Made by a program: the position numbers and the translations under genes
DNA from: JAGXFP01 sp046484585
Lineage (GTDB): Bacteria > Desulfobacterota > Desulfobulbia > Desulfobulbales > JAGXFP01
Direction: 5' to 3'
Assembly (NCBI GenBank): GCA_046484585.1
Contig: JAWOIQ010000162.1
Location: forward strand, 1-40,070
DNA length: 40,070 nucleotides
Shown here: in pieces, positions 22,992 to 31,210 of the stretch
Layout: every line of letters starts with the position of its first letter
Numbering within the stretch: position 1 is the stretch's first letter
Notes under the pieces: model-generated
Seen by the model: only the letters and a program-made list of their open reading frames with translations
What the model was told of the DNA's origin: nothing
The model's database searches: none

Positions 22992-25568
22992 ATGACCGTT
23001 CACCCCAGATATCTACTTTCCGTAATCATGGCGATCCTGCTGCTGGCGGGTCCCGTTGCCGGCCGGAGTGCGACCGTGGACGGGGAGCTCCGGGCCCGGC
23101 TCAACAGTGTCGCGGCCGGCACGAAAGTGCCGGTCATTGTATCCTTTGCCGATGGGATTTCGCCCTCCGCCTTCCGGGGCGTCTCTTCCCGGCAGGACAG
23201 GAACGCCCTGGTCGGCGCCATGCGCCGCAAGGCGGAACAGGCCCAGGGGCCGGTCAAGGACTTCCTGGGCAAGCGGGGGGTCGGCAGGATCGATTCCCTG
23301 TGGATTATCAACGCGATAGCCCTGGAAGCCGAGCCCGAGTTGATCGAGACCCTGACCCTGCGGCCCGGAATTGAGGAGATCCGCCTGAACGGCACGGTCA
23401 CCGCGCCGGAGGTGGTGGCCCAGCAGGTTGCGGGCAAGCCGGAGTGGAACATTGCGGCGGTCGGCGCCGATCTCCTCTGGGAGAGGGGCTTGACCGGGGA
23501 GGGCGTGGTGGTTGCCACCCTGGACAGCGGGGTCGACGGCTACCATCCCGATCTGCAAAGCAAATGGCGGGGCTGGACCGGGGCGCCATGCGATCCCGAG
23601 ACCAGCGCCGGAACCCGGGACTGGTTCGATCCCCACGGCGAACATCCCAATTGCCCCTCTGACGGGGTGGGTCACGGCACCAACGTCATGGGAATAATGG
23701 TCGGCGGCAGAGCCGGGGGCACCTCGATCGGAGTGGCGCCGGATGCCGCCTGGATTGCCGCCAAGATCTTCGACGACGCGGGGAACAGCACCTACGCGGC
23801 AATTCACAGCGCCTTCCAGTGGGTTCTCGACCCTGACGGCGACGGCGACACCGGCGACGCGCCGGATATTGTCGGTAACAGCTGGGGATTGAACGAAGCG
23901 ATGAATTCATGCCTCAATGAATTTCAACCGGATATCGAGTTGCTGAAGGCGGCGGGGATCGCGGTGCTGTTCAGCGCCGGCAATACCGGGCCCGAACGCT
24001 CGACCAGCATCAGTCCCGCCAACTATCCGGAGAGTATCGGAGTGGGTTCCACCGACCGGTTCGGCGGGGTCGCCGATTTCAGCGCCCGCGGTCCCAGTCC
24101 CTGCGGCGCCGGGGACTCGATTTACCCGGACTTGACCGCGCCCGGAGATCATGTTTTGACCACCGACCTTACCGAGGGCGGAGCGAATCCCGACTCCTAT
24201 GTAATTACGTTCGGCACCTCGATTTCGGTTCCGCACATAGGCGGGATTATGGCGCTACTCCTGGAAACCGACGGTTTTCCCCTGACCCCGATTTCGGAAC
24301 TGGAGACCACCCTGCGGCTTTCGGCTACCGATCTCGGCCTTGAAGGGCCGGATAACAATTACGGCTACGGGCAGGTCAACGGCCTGGCCGCCTACAAGCG
24401 CCTGGCCGGTCAGCCCTATCTGGGCGTATACGATCCCAAACCCCCCGAGAATGATCTGACCCTTGATTTCGGCTCCATCCCGGTCGGACTGGAGGTGGTC
24501 CATACCATTGCCATCCGCAACAGCGGCGGCGGCCAATTGATGCCAAACATTCTTGCCGAGCCGGAGCAGCCCTTCTCGGTAGTCAGCGACACCTGCAGCG
24601 GCGCAGTGCTGGCCTCCGCAGACAGCTGCCGGATCGACCTGCGGTTTTCCCCCGCCGATGCCGATATTACCTATAACGGCAATCTGACTATTTCATCCAA
24701 CGATACCGACCGCAGTTCCGCCGTGATCTCCCTGGCGGGGACGGGGAATTCGAATCCGCTTCCGCCCGAAATCGAGTTTTCAGCCGCCGGCCAAACCCTT
24801 GATTTCGGCTCGGTGGCGCCGGGGAGTACCGCCCAAAAAAGTCTGACCATAACCAACGTCGGGGTGCAATTTTTAGTAATCGAGCCGCTTGATTCCAGCC
24901 TGCTGCCGGCCCGGTTCGAGGTGGTCGACGATCAGTGCGGCGGGAAGAGCCTTGCCGGGGGCGCCTCCTGCGAGATTGTCTTCTCCTTCAGGCCGGCTGC
25001 CACAAAGACCTATCAGGGTTCGGTGGAGATCATTTCAAACGATCCGGTTCAGGCTTCGGCGACCATCTCTCTTGCCGGGATCGGCAATAATCCTCCCGCC
25101 AGGGCGACCCTTGTCTCCCCGCCGAACGGCGCGACCGATCTGGCGCTGCCGGTGACCGTCCAGTGGTTTCATCCCAGTGATCCGGACGGAGATCCGGTAA
25201 CGGATACAGTGGTGGTTTCGGAATTGAGCCCGGGCACGGCCGGCGCCGGAACGATCAACCGGATGACCCTTACGGCGGCGGCCATGCCGGTGCATGCTTC
25301 TATCCTCCTCCTGCTGGCGGCGCTCCTTGTACTGGGTTGCTCAGGGAAAACCAGGAGAAGCGCGTATTTCGTGATCCTGGCCGGCGGGATTTTGCTGCTG
25401 AACTCCTGCGGGGGCGGAAGCGACGCGCCTGCCAGGCCGGCCGCCATTTCCGACAGCTTAACCGAAACAGAACTTAAAAGCGGGACAACCTATATCTGGA
25501 AGGTGGTTTCCGAGGACGGCAAGGGCGGGGTGAGCGAAAGCGCGAGCTGGACTTTTACCACCAGGTAA
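22992..25568 (+). CDS. exported S8 (subtilisin-like) serine protease with ASH-type repeats
   Basis: 858 residues from the ATG at 22992 (GGAG upstream). The frame opens 13 codons earlier, but this start gives a clean signal peptide (RYLLSVIMAILLLAGPVAG). An inhibitor-I9-like propeptide is followed by the S8 domain with Asp178 (TLDSGVDGYHPD), His228 (GVGHGTNVMG), the GNSWG oxyanion Asn and Ser409 (FGTSISVPH). Two ASPM/SPD-2/Hydin-like repeats of about 100 residues follow, each starting LDFGS and ending SLAGTG/SLAGIG. The last part is a fibronectin-III-like domain (PVTVQWFHPSDPDGDPV ... YIWKVVSEDGKGG) interrupted by about 75 residues with two hydrophobic spans, each ending in a lipobox-like Cys. 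Likely secreted or surface-held. Confidence 0.87.
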   Translation: MTVHPRYLLSVIMAILLLAGPVAGRSATVDGELRARLNSVAAGTKVPVIVSFADGISPSAFRGVSSRQDRNALVGAMRRKAEQAQGPVKDFLGKRGVGRIDSLWIINAIALEAEPELIETLTLRPGIEEIRLNGTVTAPEVVAQQVAGKPEWNIAAVGADLLWERGLTGEGVVVATLDSGVDGYHPDLQSKWRGWTGAPCDPETSAGTRDWFDPHGEHPNCPSDGVGHGTNVMGIMVGGRAGGTSIGVAPDAAWIAAKIFDDAGNSTYAAIHSAFQWVLDPDGDGDTGDAPDIVGNSWGLNEAMNSCLNEFQPDIELLKAAGIAVLFSAGNTGPERSTSISPANYPESIGVGSTDRFGGVADFSARGPSPCGAGDSIYPDLTAPGDHVLTTDLTEGGANPDSYVITFGTSISVPHIGGIMALLLETDGFPLTPISELETTLRLSATDLGLEGPDNNYGYGQVNGLAAYKRLAGQPYLGVYDPKPPENDLTLDFGSIPVGLEVVHTIAIRNSGGGQLMPNILAEPEQPFSVVSDTCSGAVLASADSCRIDLRFSPADADITYNGNLTISSNDTDRSSAVISLAGTGNSNPLPPEIEFSAAGQTLDFGSVAPGSTAQKSLTITNVGVQFLVIEPLDSSLLPARFEVVDDQCGGKSLAGGASCEIVFSFRPAATKTYQGSVEIISNDPVQASATISLAGIGNNPPARATLVSPPNGATDLALPVTVQWFHPSDPDGDPVTDTVVVSELSPGTAGAGTINRMTLTAAAMPVHASILLLLAALLVLGCSGKTRRSAYFVILAGGILLLNSCGGGSDAPARPAAISDSLTETELKSGTTYIWKVVSEDGKGGVSESASWTFTTR

Positions 25569-25592
25569 GCTCGGTACCTGAAATGATGACGG

Positions 25593-25630
25593 AATCCTTC
25601 GGTGCCGGTTGCGGCCGAAGGATTTTCTAT
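25593..25630 (+). terminator. Rho-independent terminator after the protease
   Basis: AATCCTTCGG (25593-25602) pairs perfectly with CCGAAGGATT (25615-25624), followed by TTTCTATTT. Confidence 0.88.
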
Positions 25631-25920
25631 TTACAATCCCCATGACGACGCGATCGAAGTATTTCAAATATTCACATCATTTCCGGACTACTTCGCTACC
25701 CTCGCCATGACTTATGTTTTGACCGGATCCGGCATTTACCGCCTATTCAACGATCAGCAGTCTGCCTGCCCTTGCCAGCCGGAGGCCGGAGGAATTTTGA
25801 CTTGCAAAAGCCTTTGATTTTGCTTATATATTCCCGCTTCACGCCAGGGCGGGAGCCGTGCTGCTTACCTGGCTGAATGTCGGAGGCGTGTGTTAGAGTT
25901 GCCCCGTTTATCAAGATAAT
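25631..25920. other. intergenic region between protease terminator and tRNA
   Basis: 290 bases with no recognisable gene. A GC-rich hairpin (CCCGCTTCACGCCAGGGCGGG, with loop) lies near 25832-25853. No clear tRNA promoter. Confidence 0.35.
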
Positions 25921-25997
<77 letters not shown>

Positions 25998-26008
25998 AAG
26001 GTAAAATC

Positions 26009-26046
26009 AAGCACTTAGCCTCTCTCGGGGCTAGGTGCTTTTTTTG
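26009..26046 (+). terminator. terminator of tRNA-Arg
   Basis: AAGCACTTAGCC pairs with GGCTAGGTGCTT (one G-T pair), then TTTTTTT. Confidence 0.92.
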
Positions 26047-26075
26047 TTTCCGGCCGCGCTCTGGTCTTTAGGATA
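26038..26075 (+). repeat. direct repeat at the tRNA-proximal island edge, copy 1
   Basis: C, seven T, GTTTCCGG, two differing bases, GCGCTCTGGT and then CTTTAGGAT. The same arrangement recurs at 29784-29820 with only a few differences. It includes the T run of the tRNA terminator. Confidence 0.65.
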
Positions 26076-26131
26076 TATCCTCAATCCGGTAATTCCTGAA
26101 ACTTTTGCTGCCAAGAACCCTGCTCATAAAC

Positions 26132-26170
26132 TTGACAGACAATTTCGCCACAATTATAATTACAATTATA
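26132..26170 (+). promoter_or_regulatory. consensus promoter and operator palindrome of vapBC
   Basis: TTGACA (26132-26137), exactly 17 bases, TATAAT (26155-26160). The -10 box is the left half of a perfect palindrome TATAATT-AC-AATTATA (26155-26170), well placed for autorepression by a toxin-antitoxin complex. Confidence 0.85.
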
Positions 26171-26200
26171 CTGAAAACATATCCCGGGTGAGGTGAGATT

Positions 26201-26434
26201 ATGGGTCAAGTAACTATCTATCTCGACAAAGAGACTGAAAGCAAGTTGAAGAAAGCTGCTAAATCCAGCCATTTATCAGTTAGCAAATGGGTTGCCGGGG
26301 TTATCGAAGAAAAGATATTAACGGAATGGCCTCAAGATATCGTCACGTTGGCAGGTAGCTGGAAAAACGATTTTCCAACAATCGAAGAAATAAGATCAGA
26401 TATCGGTCATGACTCCCACCGGGAGGAACTTTGA
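26201..26434 (+). CDS. vapB: VapB-type ribbon-helix-helix antitoxin
   Basis: 77 residues. The N-terminal strand QVTIYLDKETESKLKKAAKSSHLSVSKWVAGVIEEKI is a ribbon-helix-helix DNA-binding domain; the acidic C-terminal part (TLAGSWKNDFPTIEEIRSDIG) is the expected toxin-binding tail. GAGGTGAG precedes the ATG. A consensus promoter with a palindromic operator lies 30-70 bases upstream. The toxin gene overlaps the stop codon. Confidence 0.85.
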   Translation: MGQVTIYLDKETESKLKKAAKSSHLSVSKWVAGVIEEKILTEWPQDIVTLAGSWKNDFPTIEEIRSDIGHDSHREEL

Positions 26435-26829
26435 AATTGTATCTTCTCGACACAAATACACTGATTTATTTTTTCAAAGACATGGGTAATGTCGCGGGTA
26501 CATTGTTATCCAAATCCCCAAAGGATATTTCCATACCTTCCATCGCCCTTTACGAACTTGAAATCGGAATAGCGAAATCAAATAACCCCGACCAAAGGAA
26601 AAACCAATTAGAAACCTTGATATCACGCATTGTCGTCCTGCCTTTTGCCGCAAAAGAAGCCGAAGCTGCTGCAACGATCAGGGCGAAACTGGAAAACACA
26701 GGCACACCGATAGGCCCGTACGATACTCTTATTGCGGGAATCGCCTTGAGTTCAAATGCGACATTGGTGACCCATAACACCAAAGAATTCAGCAGAGTTG
26801 AAGGCCTAAGCATTGAAGACTGGTACTGA
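26431..26829 (+). CDS. vapC: VapC-type PIN-domain toxin
   Basis: 132-residue endoribonuclease-type toxin. It starts at TTG (26431) within the antitoxin stop region, with GGGAGGAA just upstream. PIN acidic residues are visible: Asp6 in YLLDTNTLIYFF, a Glu in YELEIGI, Asp in GPYDTLIAGIAL and the downstream THNTKEF with its conserved Asn/Thr. Cleaves RNA (often initiator tRNA in characterised VapC) when VapB is lost. Confidence 0.88.
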   Translation: MKLYLLDTNTLIYFFKDMGNVAGTLLSKSPKDISIPSIALYELEIGIAKSNNPDQRKNQLETLISRIVVLPFAAKEAEAAATIRAKLENTGTPIGPYDTLIAGIALSSNATLVTHNTKEFSRVEGLSIEDWY

Positions 26830-27126
26830 AAGGCCAAGCGGCATAGAAAGAATATATTGAACATCAAGTCGTGTCCCCCCCCGTACCCCCATAAACTGAA
26901 ACTGAAAAGATGACTGTAATAGTTCTATATGGTCCGCAACTCCTCAGTCATCGAGTTCCGGAGATATATTTTTGCATGTTTTCATTAATAGTTTATTATA
27001 TTTAATAACCTCATCTGTGACGACTCAGGAATGGTGCGCCGAGCGCGCCTGCCCGGCTGTTTCAACCCGGCAGCAAGTTCAGCAGATTGCCACCAGATCA
27101 GGGGCGATACTTTAAGAGGCGAGACG

Positions 27127-27321
27127 ATGCAACCACAAGAATTGTTTGAAAAGATACAAAGCCTGCCGCCGGAGAAGATTGCCGTGGTCGAAGATTTTGT
27201 CGAGTTTCTGCGGCACCGTGACGACGACATGCATTTGACGGCTGTCGCCGCTAAGCTTTCAGAAAAATCCTTTCAGAAAGCATGGGACAACCCGGACGAT
27301 GCCGAATATGACAACCTATAA
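27127..27321 (+). CDS. antitoxin-like protein (DUF2281 type)
   Basis: 64 residues from the ATG at 27127, which has GAGGCGAG upstream; the frame opens earlier without a start signal. LFEKIQSLPPEKIAVVEDFVEFLRHR is the short helical motif of DUF2281-type antitoxins. The C-terminal acidic stretch (WDNPDDAEYDNL) overlaps the start of the toxin. Its role is inferred from the MazF-like partner. Confidence 0.78.
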   Translation: MQPQELFEKIQSLPPEKIAVVEDFVEFLRHRDDDMHLTAVAAKLSEKSFQKAWDNPDDAEYDNL

Positions 27322-27646
27322 TTTCGGCGATATCATCCTTGTTCCGTTTCCCTTCACAGACCAGTCAACCAGCAAAAAACGGCCTGCGGTTATCATCAGC
27401 TCCGACGCGTACAACAACGACAGACCGGACATCATACTCATGGCCGTCACCAGCCAGATGCGTCATCTCGGTAAAACCGGAGAGGCCGAAGTGAAAAACT
27501 GGCAGGAAGCCGGACTGCTCAAGCCTTCGTCGATCAAACCGATCCTGACCACGATAGAAAAAACTCTTGTCTTGAAAAAAATGGGCGGTTTGTCGGCAAG
27601 TGACCGTCACTCCCTCCGGGAAATCTTGCACCAGATCATAGGATAA
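27308..27646 (+). CDS. MazF/PemK-family endoribonuclease toxin
   Basis: 112 residues from the ATG at 27308 (another ATG lies 3 codons upstream). The barrel motif GDIILVPFPFTDQSTSKKRPAVIIS is the hallmark of PemK/MazF, with the later LLKPSSIKPILTTIEKTLV. Overlaps its antitoxin by 14 bases. It acts as a ribosome-independent mRNA interferase in known members. Confidence 0.9.
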   Translation: MTTYNFGDIILVPFPFTDQSTSKKRPAVIISSDAYNNDRPDIILMAVTSQMRHLGKTGEAEVKNWQEAGLLKPSSIKPILTTIEKTLVLKKMGGLSASDRHSLREILHQIIG

Positions 27647-27816
27647 AGCCGAGTTGAGCCAAGGTGTCCCTCCAAACCAGGGACTCAAAAAAACCAATAG
27701 TTTGAGTATGGTGTTTCCCGAACTGCTGTTTGATTGACAAATAAGCGCACTAAGTAGTAACTCTTTATTCTAAGTATCAGTTTTTCTATGCGTGAAATGA
27801 TGCGGGAGTAATAAAC

Positions 27817-28125
27817 ATGGAAACTATAATTGAAAAATGCAAACAAACCTTACAGGAACACTACGGAGACCAATTTCAAGGTTTGTATCTTTATGGTTCC
27901 ATGGCCCGCGACCAGGGCGACGAGTCCAGTGACATCGATCTGCTTGTTTTACTTGGCAAACCCTTTCAACCATTCGAAGAATTACGAACCATAGTAAACC
28001 TTCTGTATCCCATTCAGATGGATTCCGATAAACTCATTTCAGCCAAACCTGTGGCGGCTGACGAATTCCGACAGGGAAAAATTCATCTGTATCGAGTCGT
28101 CAAGCGGGAAGGAAAGGCTGCATGA
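27817..28125 (+). CDS. MNT nucleotidyltransferase (antitoxin-type)
   Basis: 102 residues of the minimal nucleotidyltransferase fold: LYGSMARDQGDESSDIDLLVLL holds the GS and DxD catalytic residues. In MNT/HEPN pairs this enzyme AMPylates the HEPN toxin and so neutralises it. The HEPN gene begins in its stop region (ATGA overlap). Confidence 0.87.
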   Translation: METIIEKCKQTLQEHYGDQFQGLYLYGSMARDQGDESSDIDLLVLLGKPFQPFEELRTIVNLLYPIQMDSDKLISAKPVAADEFRQGKIHLYRVVKREGKAA

Positions 28126-28568
28126 GTCAGCACGAATTTTCCGAAGAAATCAAGGCGAATATCGAACGGGCAAAGCAAGCAGTTGGAGCAGCCAAAAAAT
28201 TAAGCGATGAAGGTTATTACGATTTTGGCGCCGCTCGTGCTTACTATGCTGTTTTTTATGCTGCCACAGCTTTACTTTTAAGCAAAGGACTTGAATTCAG
28301 GAAACACAGTGGAGTCATAGCCGCCATTCATAAAAACTTTATAAAGCTGAGTTGAGCAGCTCGTCTGCTCATACGAAACTTATGCCCTTGTGGTATAAAA
28401 ACCGGAGTACTGCCGAAACAAATCGGCAAGGATCTCAACTGGCTTTTTGAAATCCGTAGTGTCGGGGATTATGGAATGACAATCCATGTCCCTCCGGAAG
28501 AAGCTCACTCAGCTATCGAAGCCGCGGAAAATATTGTCAATGTTCTTGTGGAACTGCTTGATAAATAA
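28122..28568 (+). pseudogene. HEPN-domain gene interrupted by a 48-bp repeat insertion
   Basis: The intact frame runs 77 codons, then meets a TGA (28353-28355) that lies within an inserted element. After the element the same frame resumes at ACCGGAGTACTG and continues to a TAA at 28566, giving a convincing HEPN C-terminus (KQIGKDLNWLFEIRSVGDYGM). The insertion is 48 bases at 28346-28393, flanked by TATAAA at 28340-28345 and 28394-28399. Insert plus duplication is 54 bases, so the frame is kept and only the one stop codon breaks the protein. The N-terminal part has the RAYYAVFYAATALLL helix typical of HEPN partners of MNT enzymes. The product is likely truncated and harmless. Confidence 0.88.
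28346..28399 (+). mobile_element. 48-bp repeat element inside the HEPN gene, with 6-bp target duplication
   Basis: The element starts GCTGAGTTGAGCAGC and ends TGCCCTTGTGG. Related copies lie at 9725-9780 and 22510-22560 (inverted). It contains a GAGCAG-CTCGT-CTGCTC hairpin and a second ATGCCC/GGGTAT-type hairpin. TATAAA flanks it on both sides. Confidence 0.8.
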
Positions 28569-28691
28569 ACCGCAAAAGGGATGAAATCCCTTCAGCCAGT
28601 CATTGTATTCTTCCCGCTACCTGCATCTTGAACCCCGCCCCTTAGGCTTAAACCTCCTCGCGCTTCTCCTGTTGTTCCTTTGCAAACCCAC

Positions 28692-28734
28692 CTTAATATG
28701 GTATAAGTACAAATAACATCCAAACCATATTAAG
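28692..28734 (+). promoter_or_regulatory. inverted repeat upstream of fic
   Basis: CTTAATATGGT (28692-28702) is the exact reverse complement of ACCATATTAAG (28724-28734). The right arm ends just before the fic ribosome-binding site, so it could be an operator or a leader hairpin. Confidence 0.6.
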
Positions 28735-28743
28735 AGGCAAGTC

Positions 28744-29688
28744 ATGAACTATGTTTCTCCTCAAGCCCTGAACCGACTGGATGAAAAATTATCTCGGCTG
28801 AATTCCTTCCGGCCCCTGCCGCAAGCAGTTGTTCGTAAGCTGCGGGAACAATTCGAACTGGAAATGACCTACAACTCAAATGCCATTGAGGGCAACAGTC
28901 TGACGCTCAAGGAGACCTTCCTGGTCATTAACGAAGGCATAACCATTAAAGGAAAACCTCTCAAGGACCACCTGGAGGCCAAGGGGCATACCGAAGCGCT
29001 GGAATACCTTTATGATTTAACAGCCAAGGACACCGTGGCCCCATTAACCGAAAGGGCAATCAGGGAACTTAACGGGATTGTCATGCGCAACATCGATCAT
29101 GAATGGGCCGGCAGATATCGTAACAGTAATGTCATCATCGGCGGCGCGACGCACACGCCGCCGGAAGCCTTTGAAGTCCCCGGTTTGATGCAGGAACTGC
29201 TCAACTGGGCAGGTAGCGCCGGGCTGAACCTGCATCCGGTGGAACTGGCCGCGGTTTTTCATCACCGCCTTTCGCATATACATCCTTTTTCCGACGGCAA
29301 TGGCCGCACTACCCGATTGGCGATGAATATTATCCTGCTCAAGGCGGGATTCCCACTGGTTGTCATCCTGAAAAATGACCGCAAAAGATATTACCGTTTG
29401 TTGAAAGAGGCTGACCGGGGCAACCTGGCGCCTTTCGCCGGATTCATCGCCCAGGCAGTCCAGAGGACTTTGGATATCTATCTGAAGGTGCTGACTCCGG
29501 ACCGGCAACCAAAGGAGAAATTCATTGCCCTGGCCGATCTGGCGAAGGGCTCAAGTTTTTCGGCTAAATACCTCAATCTCCTTGCCCGTACCGGCAAGCT
29601 TGAGGCACACAAAGAAGGCCGTAACTGGCTTTCATCACAAGAAGCGCTCAAGAGATATCTGGACGGGAGAGAAAGGAAAAAGAGGTAA
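28744..29688 (+). CDS. Fic-domain AMPylase-like protein with N-terminal inhibitory motif
   Basis: 314 residues. The Fic core motif HPFSDGNGRTTR starts at His180; the inhibitory helix is SNAIEGN (45-51), matching the (S/T)xxxE(G/N) motif N-terminal to Fic, so this is a class II Fic with its own antitoxin helix. A winged-helix-like segment (LADLAKGSSFSAKYLNLLARTGKLEAHKEGRNWLSS) closes the protein. Such enzymes transfer AMP to target proteins. The final 115 bases of the gene and its 3' flank are duplicated at 31018-31210. A palindrome lies upstream. Confidence 0.9.
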   Translation: MNYVSPQALNRLDEKLSRLNSFRPLPQAVVRKLREQFELEMTYNSNAIEGNSLTLKETFLVINEGITIKGKPLKDHLEAKGHTEALEYLYDLTAKDTVAPLTERAIRELNGIVMRNIDHEWAGRYRNSNVIIGGATHTPPEAFEVPGLMQELLNWAGSAGLNLHPVELAAVFHHRLSHIHPFSDGNGRTTRLAMNIILLKAGFPLVVILKNDRKRYYRLLKEADRGNLAPFAGFIAQAVQRTLDIYLKVLTPDRQPKEKFIALADLAKGSSFSAKYLNLLARTGKLEAHKEGRNWLSSQEALKRYLDGRERKKR

Positions 29689-29764
29689 GGCAGTAATTGG
29701 CAAGGATAAGGGTTTGACCCACTCGCCGAGATTACTGGACCGAAATAGCAATAGTTGAGTATGT
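29574..29764 (+). repeat. fic 3' end repeat, source copy
   Basis: The last third of the wHTH segment plus 75 bases beyond the stop codon. About 95% identical to 31018-31210. Confidence 0.88.
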
Positions 29765-29783
29765 CCTCCCCGGAACTTCCTGT

Positions 29784-29820
29784 CTTTTTTTGTTTCCGGA
29801 GGCGCTCTGGTTCTTAGGAT
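29784..29820 (+). repeat. direct repeat of the tRNA-proximal edge, copy 2
   Basis: Matches 26038-26075: C, seven T, GTTTCCGG and GCGCTCTGGT, then CTTAGGAT. No terminator hairpin precedes it here. Confidence 0.65.
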
Positions 29821-29990
29821 TTACCTTTTTCGAATAAATACATGCCTATCCATAAATTGAGTGATGATAATTAAATATGGTTCCGGAATTCGCGGAACCT
29901 GATGCTGATCGCTATTGTGCTTTGATTCTCCGTGGTTTATCAGTTAATCTGTAACTGTAAATCAAGATGAAGGCAGCCAAACCGTTCGCT

Positions 29991-30134
29991 AGTGTCTGTC
30001 CAGAAATGAGGATTTTTGTCCGAGAACGAGAAGCAAGGATGTCGGAAAAGCGCAGCGTACTCGGGTACGTGAGCACTTTCCGACTCTGCAGCGACGAAGT
30101 TATCGGGCAAAAAGACCATTTATGGGCAGGCACT
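29991..30134 (+). repeat. 144-bp hairpin element, copy 2
   Basis: Nearly identical to 13846-13989, in the same orientation. Lies in the 500-base gap between fic and the second MNT/HEPN pair; the rest of that gap (29689-29990) holds only the fic tail repeat, the direct repeat at 29784 and no gene. Confidence 0.9.
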
Positions 30135-30194
30135 TGCTAAGGCCGACAACCTGTCGATCATGCGGTCTGTAATCTGTTTAGCAAGGAGGCAGCT

Positions 30195-30485
30195 TTGAAA
30201 ACGAAGCAGCAAATCATCGAGATTCTGGCGTCCTGTAAGCCTGAGGTAGAAAAGAATTTCGGGGTGAAACGGCTGGCGCTCTTCGGTTCTTATGCCCGGG
30301 GTGAGCAAAAGCCTGACAGTGACGTGGATATCCTTGTGGAAGTGGGGCCGGAAATCGGTTTGGAATTCGTAACTCTGGCCGATCGGATTGAACAATTGCT
30401 GGGTGAGCCGGTGGAACTGGTATCCACCCGGGCAATCAAACCGAAGTTCTTACAGCACATCAGCAAGGATCTTGAATATGTCTGA
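30195..30485 (+). CDS. mntA: MntA-type nucleotidyltransferase antitoxin
   Basis: 96 residues: LALFGSYARGEQKPDSDVDILVEV gives the GSYARG loop and DxD of MntA. It polyAMPylates the HEPN RNase of the pair in characterised systems. AAGGAG stands before the ATG. Overlaps the HepT gene by 8 bases. Confidence 0.92.
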   Translation: MKTKQQIIEILASCKPEVEKNFGVKRLALFGSYARGEQKPDSDVDILVEVGPEIGLEFVTLADRIEQLLGEPVELVSTRAIKPKFLQHISKDLEYV

Positions 30486-30807
30486 ACGTTCAGCCGTTCT
30501 GCTGATCGATGATATCCTTGAGGCTGCGTCAAAAATCGCTTCCTACACGGCTGGGATGACGCGGGAAGATTTTGTATCCTCCGGCATGGCCGCCGATGCC
30601 GTGGTTCGCAATCTCGAAATCATTGGTGAAGCCGCTAATCGACTGCCGAAGGAATTCACCGATAAACACCCCGAAATCAATTGGCGCAAGATCATCGGCT
30701 TAAGGCACCGGATCGTGCATGACTATTTTGGCGTTGACCTTGATATCATCTGGGCCATCACGCGCCAAGACCTGCCGGCCTTCATATCCCAAATTACCAC
30801 CCTGTAG
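30478..30807 (+). CDS. hepT: HepT-type HEPN (DUF86) RNase toxin
   Basis: 109 residues from the ATG at 30478 inside the mntA end. The HEPN RNase motif Rx4H is visible as RHRIVH, with the following DYFGVDLDIIW, and the NLEIIGEAANRLP helix is typical of DUF86. A type VII toxin-antitoxin partner of mntA. The cassette is bracketed by the two fic-tail copies. Confidence 0.92.
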   Translation: MSERSAVLLIDDILEAASKIASYTAGMTREDFVSSGMAADAVVRNLEIIGEAANRLPKEFTDKHPEINWRKIIGLRHRIVHDYFGVDLDIIWAITRQDLPAFISQITTL

Positions 30808-31017
30808 AAGCAGGGGGGCTCTGAACTCCTGTAGAGTGCGGTGGGACGCATTTAATGGGTGCAATAGAAAAATAGATAAGAACATCCCCCGAATCCGCCC
30901 CCGAAAGCCGGGTAACCGAACCTTAAGAGCAGTTCGGCATTATGTCCCCGGAACTCCCCATAGTATGGCGTCTCCAGAGCTGGTGTCGATAATTAAATAA
31001 AGTGTTCCCCGAACTCG
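30808..31017. other. gap between HepT and the fic-tail copy
   Basis: 210 bases without a gene. Contains two copies of the GTCCCC-GAACTC motif (30943-30958 and 30999-31016), the second directly touching the duplicated fic tail. Confidence 0.5.
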
Positions 31018-31210
31018 CAATCTCCTTGCCCGTAACGGCAAGCTTGAGGCACACAAAGAAGGCCGTAACTGGCTTTCATCAAAAGAAGCGCTCAAGAGAT
31101 ATCTGGACGGGAGAGAAAGGAAAAAGAGATAATGCAGTAATTGGCAAGGATAAAGGGTTGACCCACTCGCCGAGGAGATTACAGGACCGAAATAGCAATA
31201 GTTGAGTATG
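31018..31210 (+). pseudogene. duplicated 3' end of fic (fragment)
   Basis: Encodes the last 38 or so codons of Fic (LARNGKLEAHKEGRNW ...) without the rest, then the same 3' flank. It cannot make a functional protein. Both edges carry the GTGTCCCC-GAACTC motif. Confidence 0.88.

Noticed and set aside
23013..23807. 264-codon frame opposite the protease gene
   Set aside because: Shadow frame with no domain.
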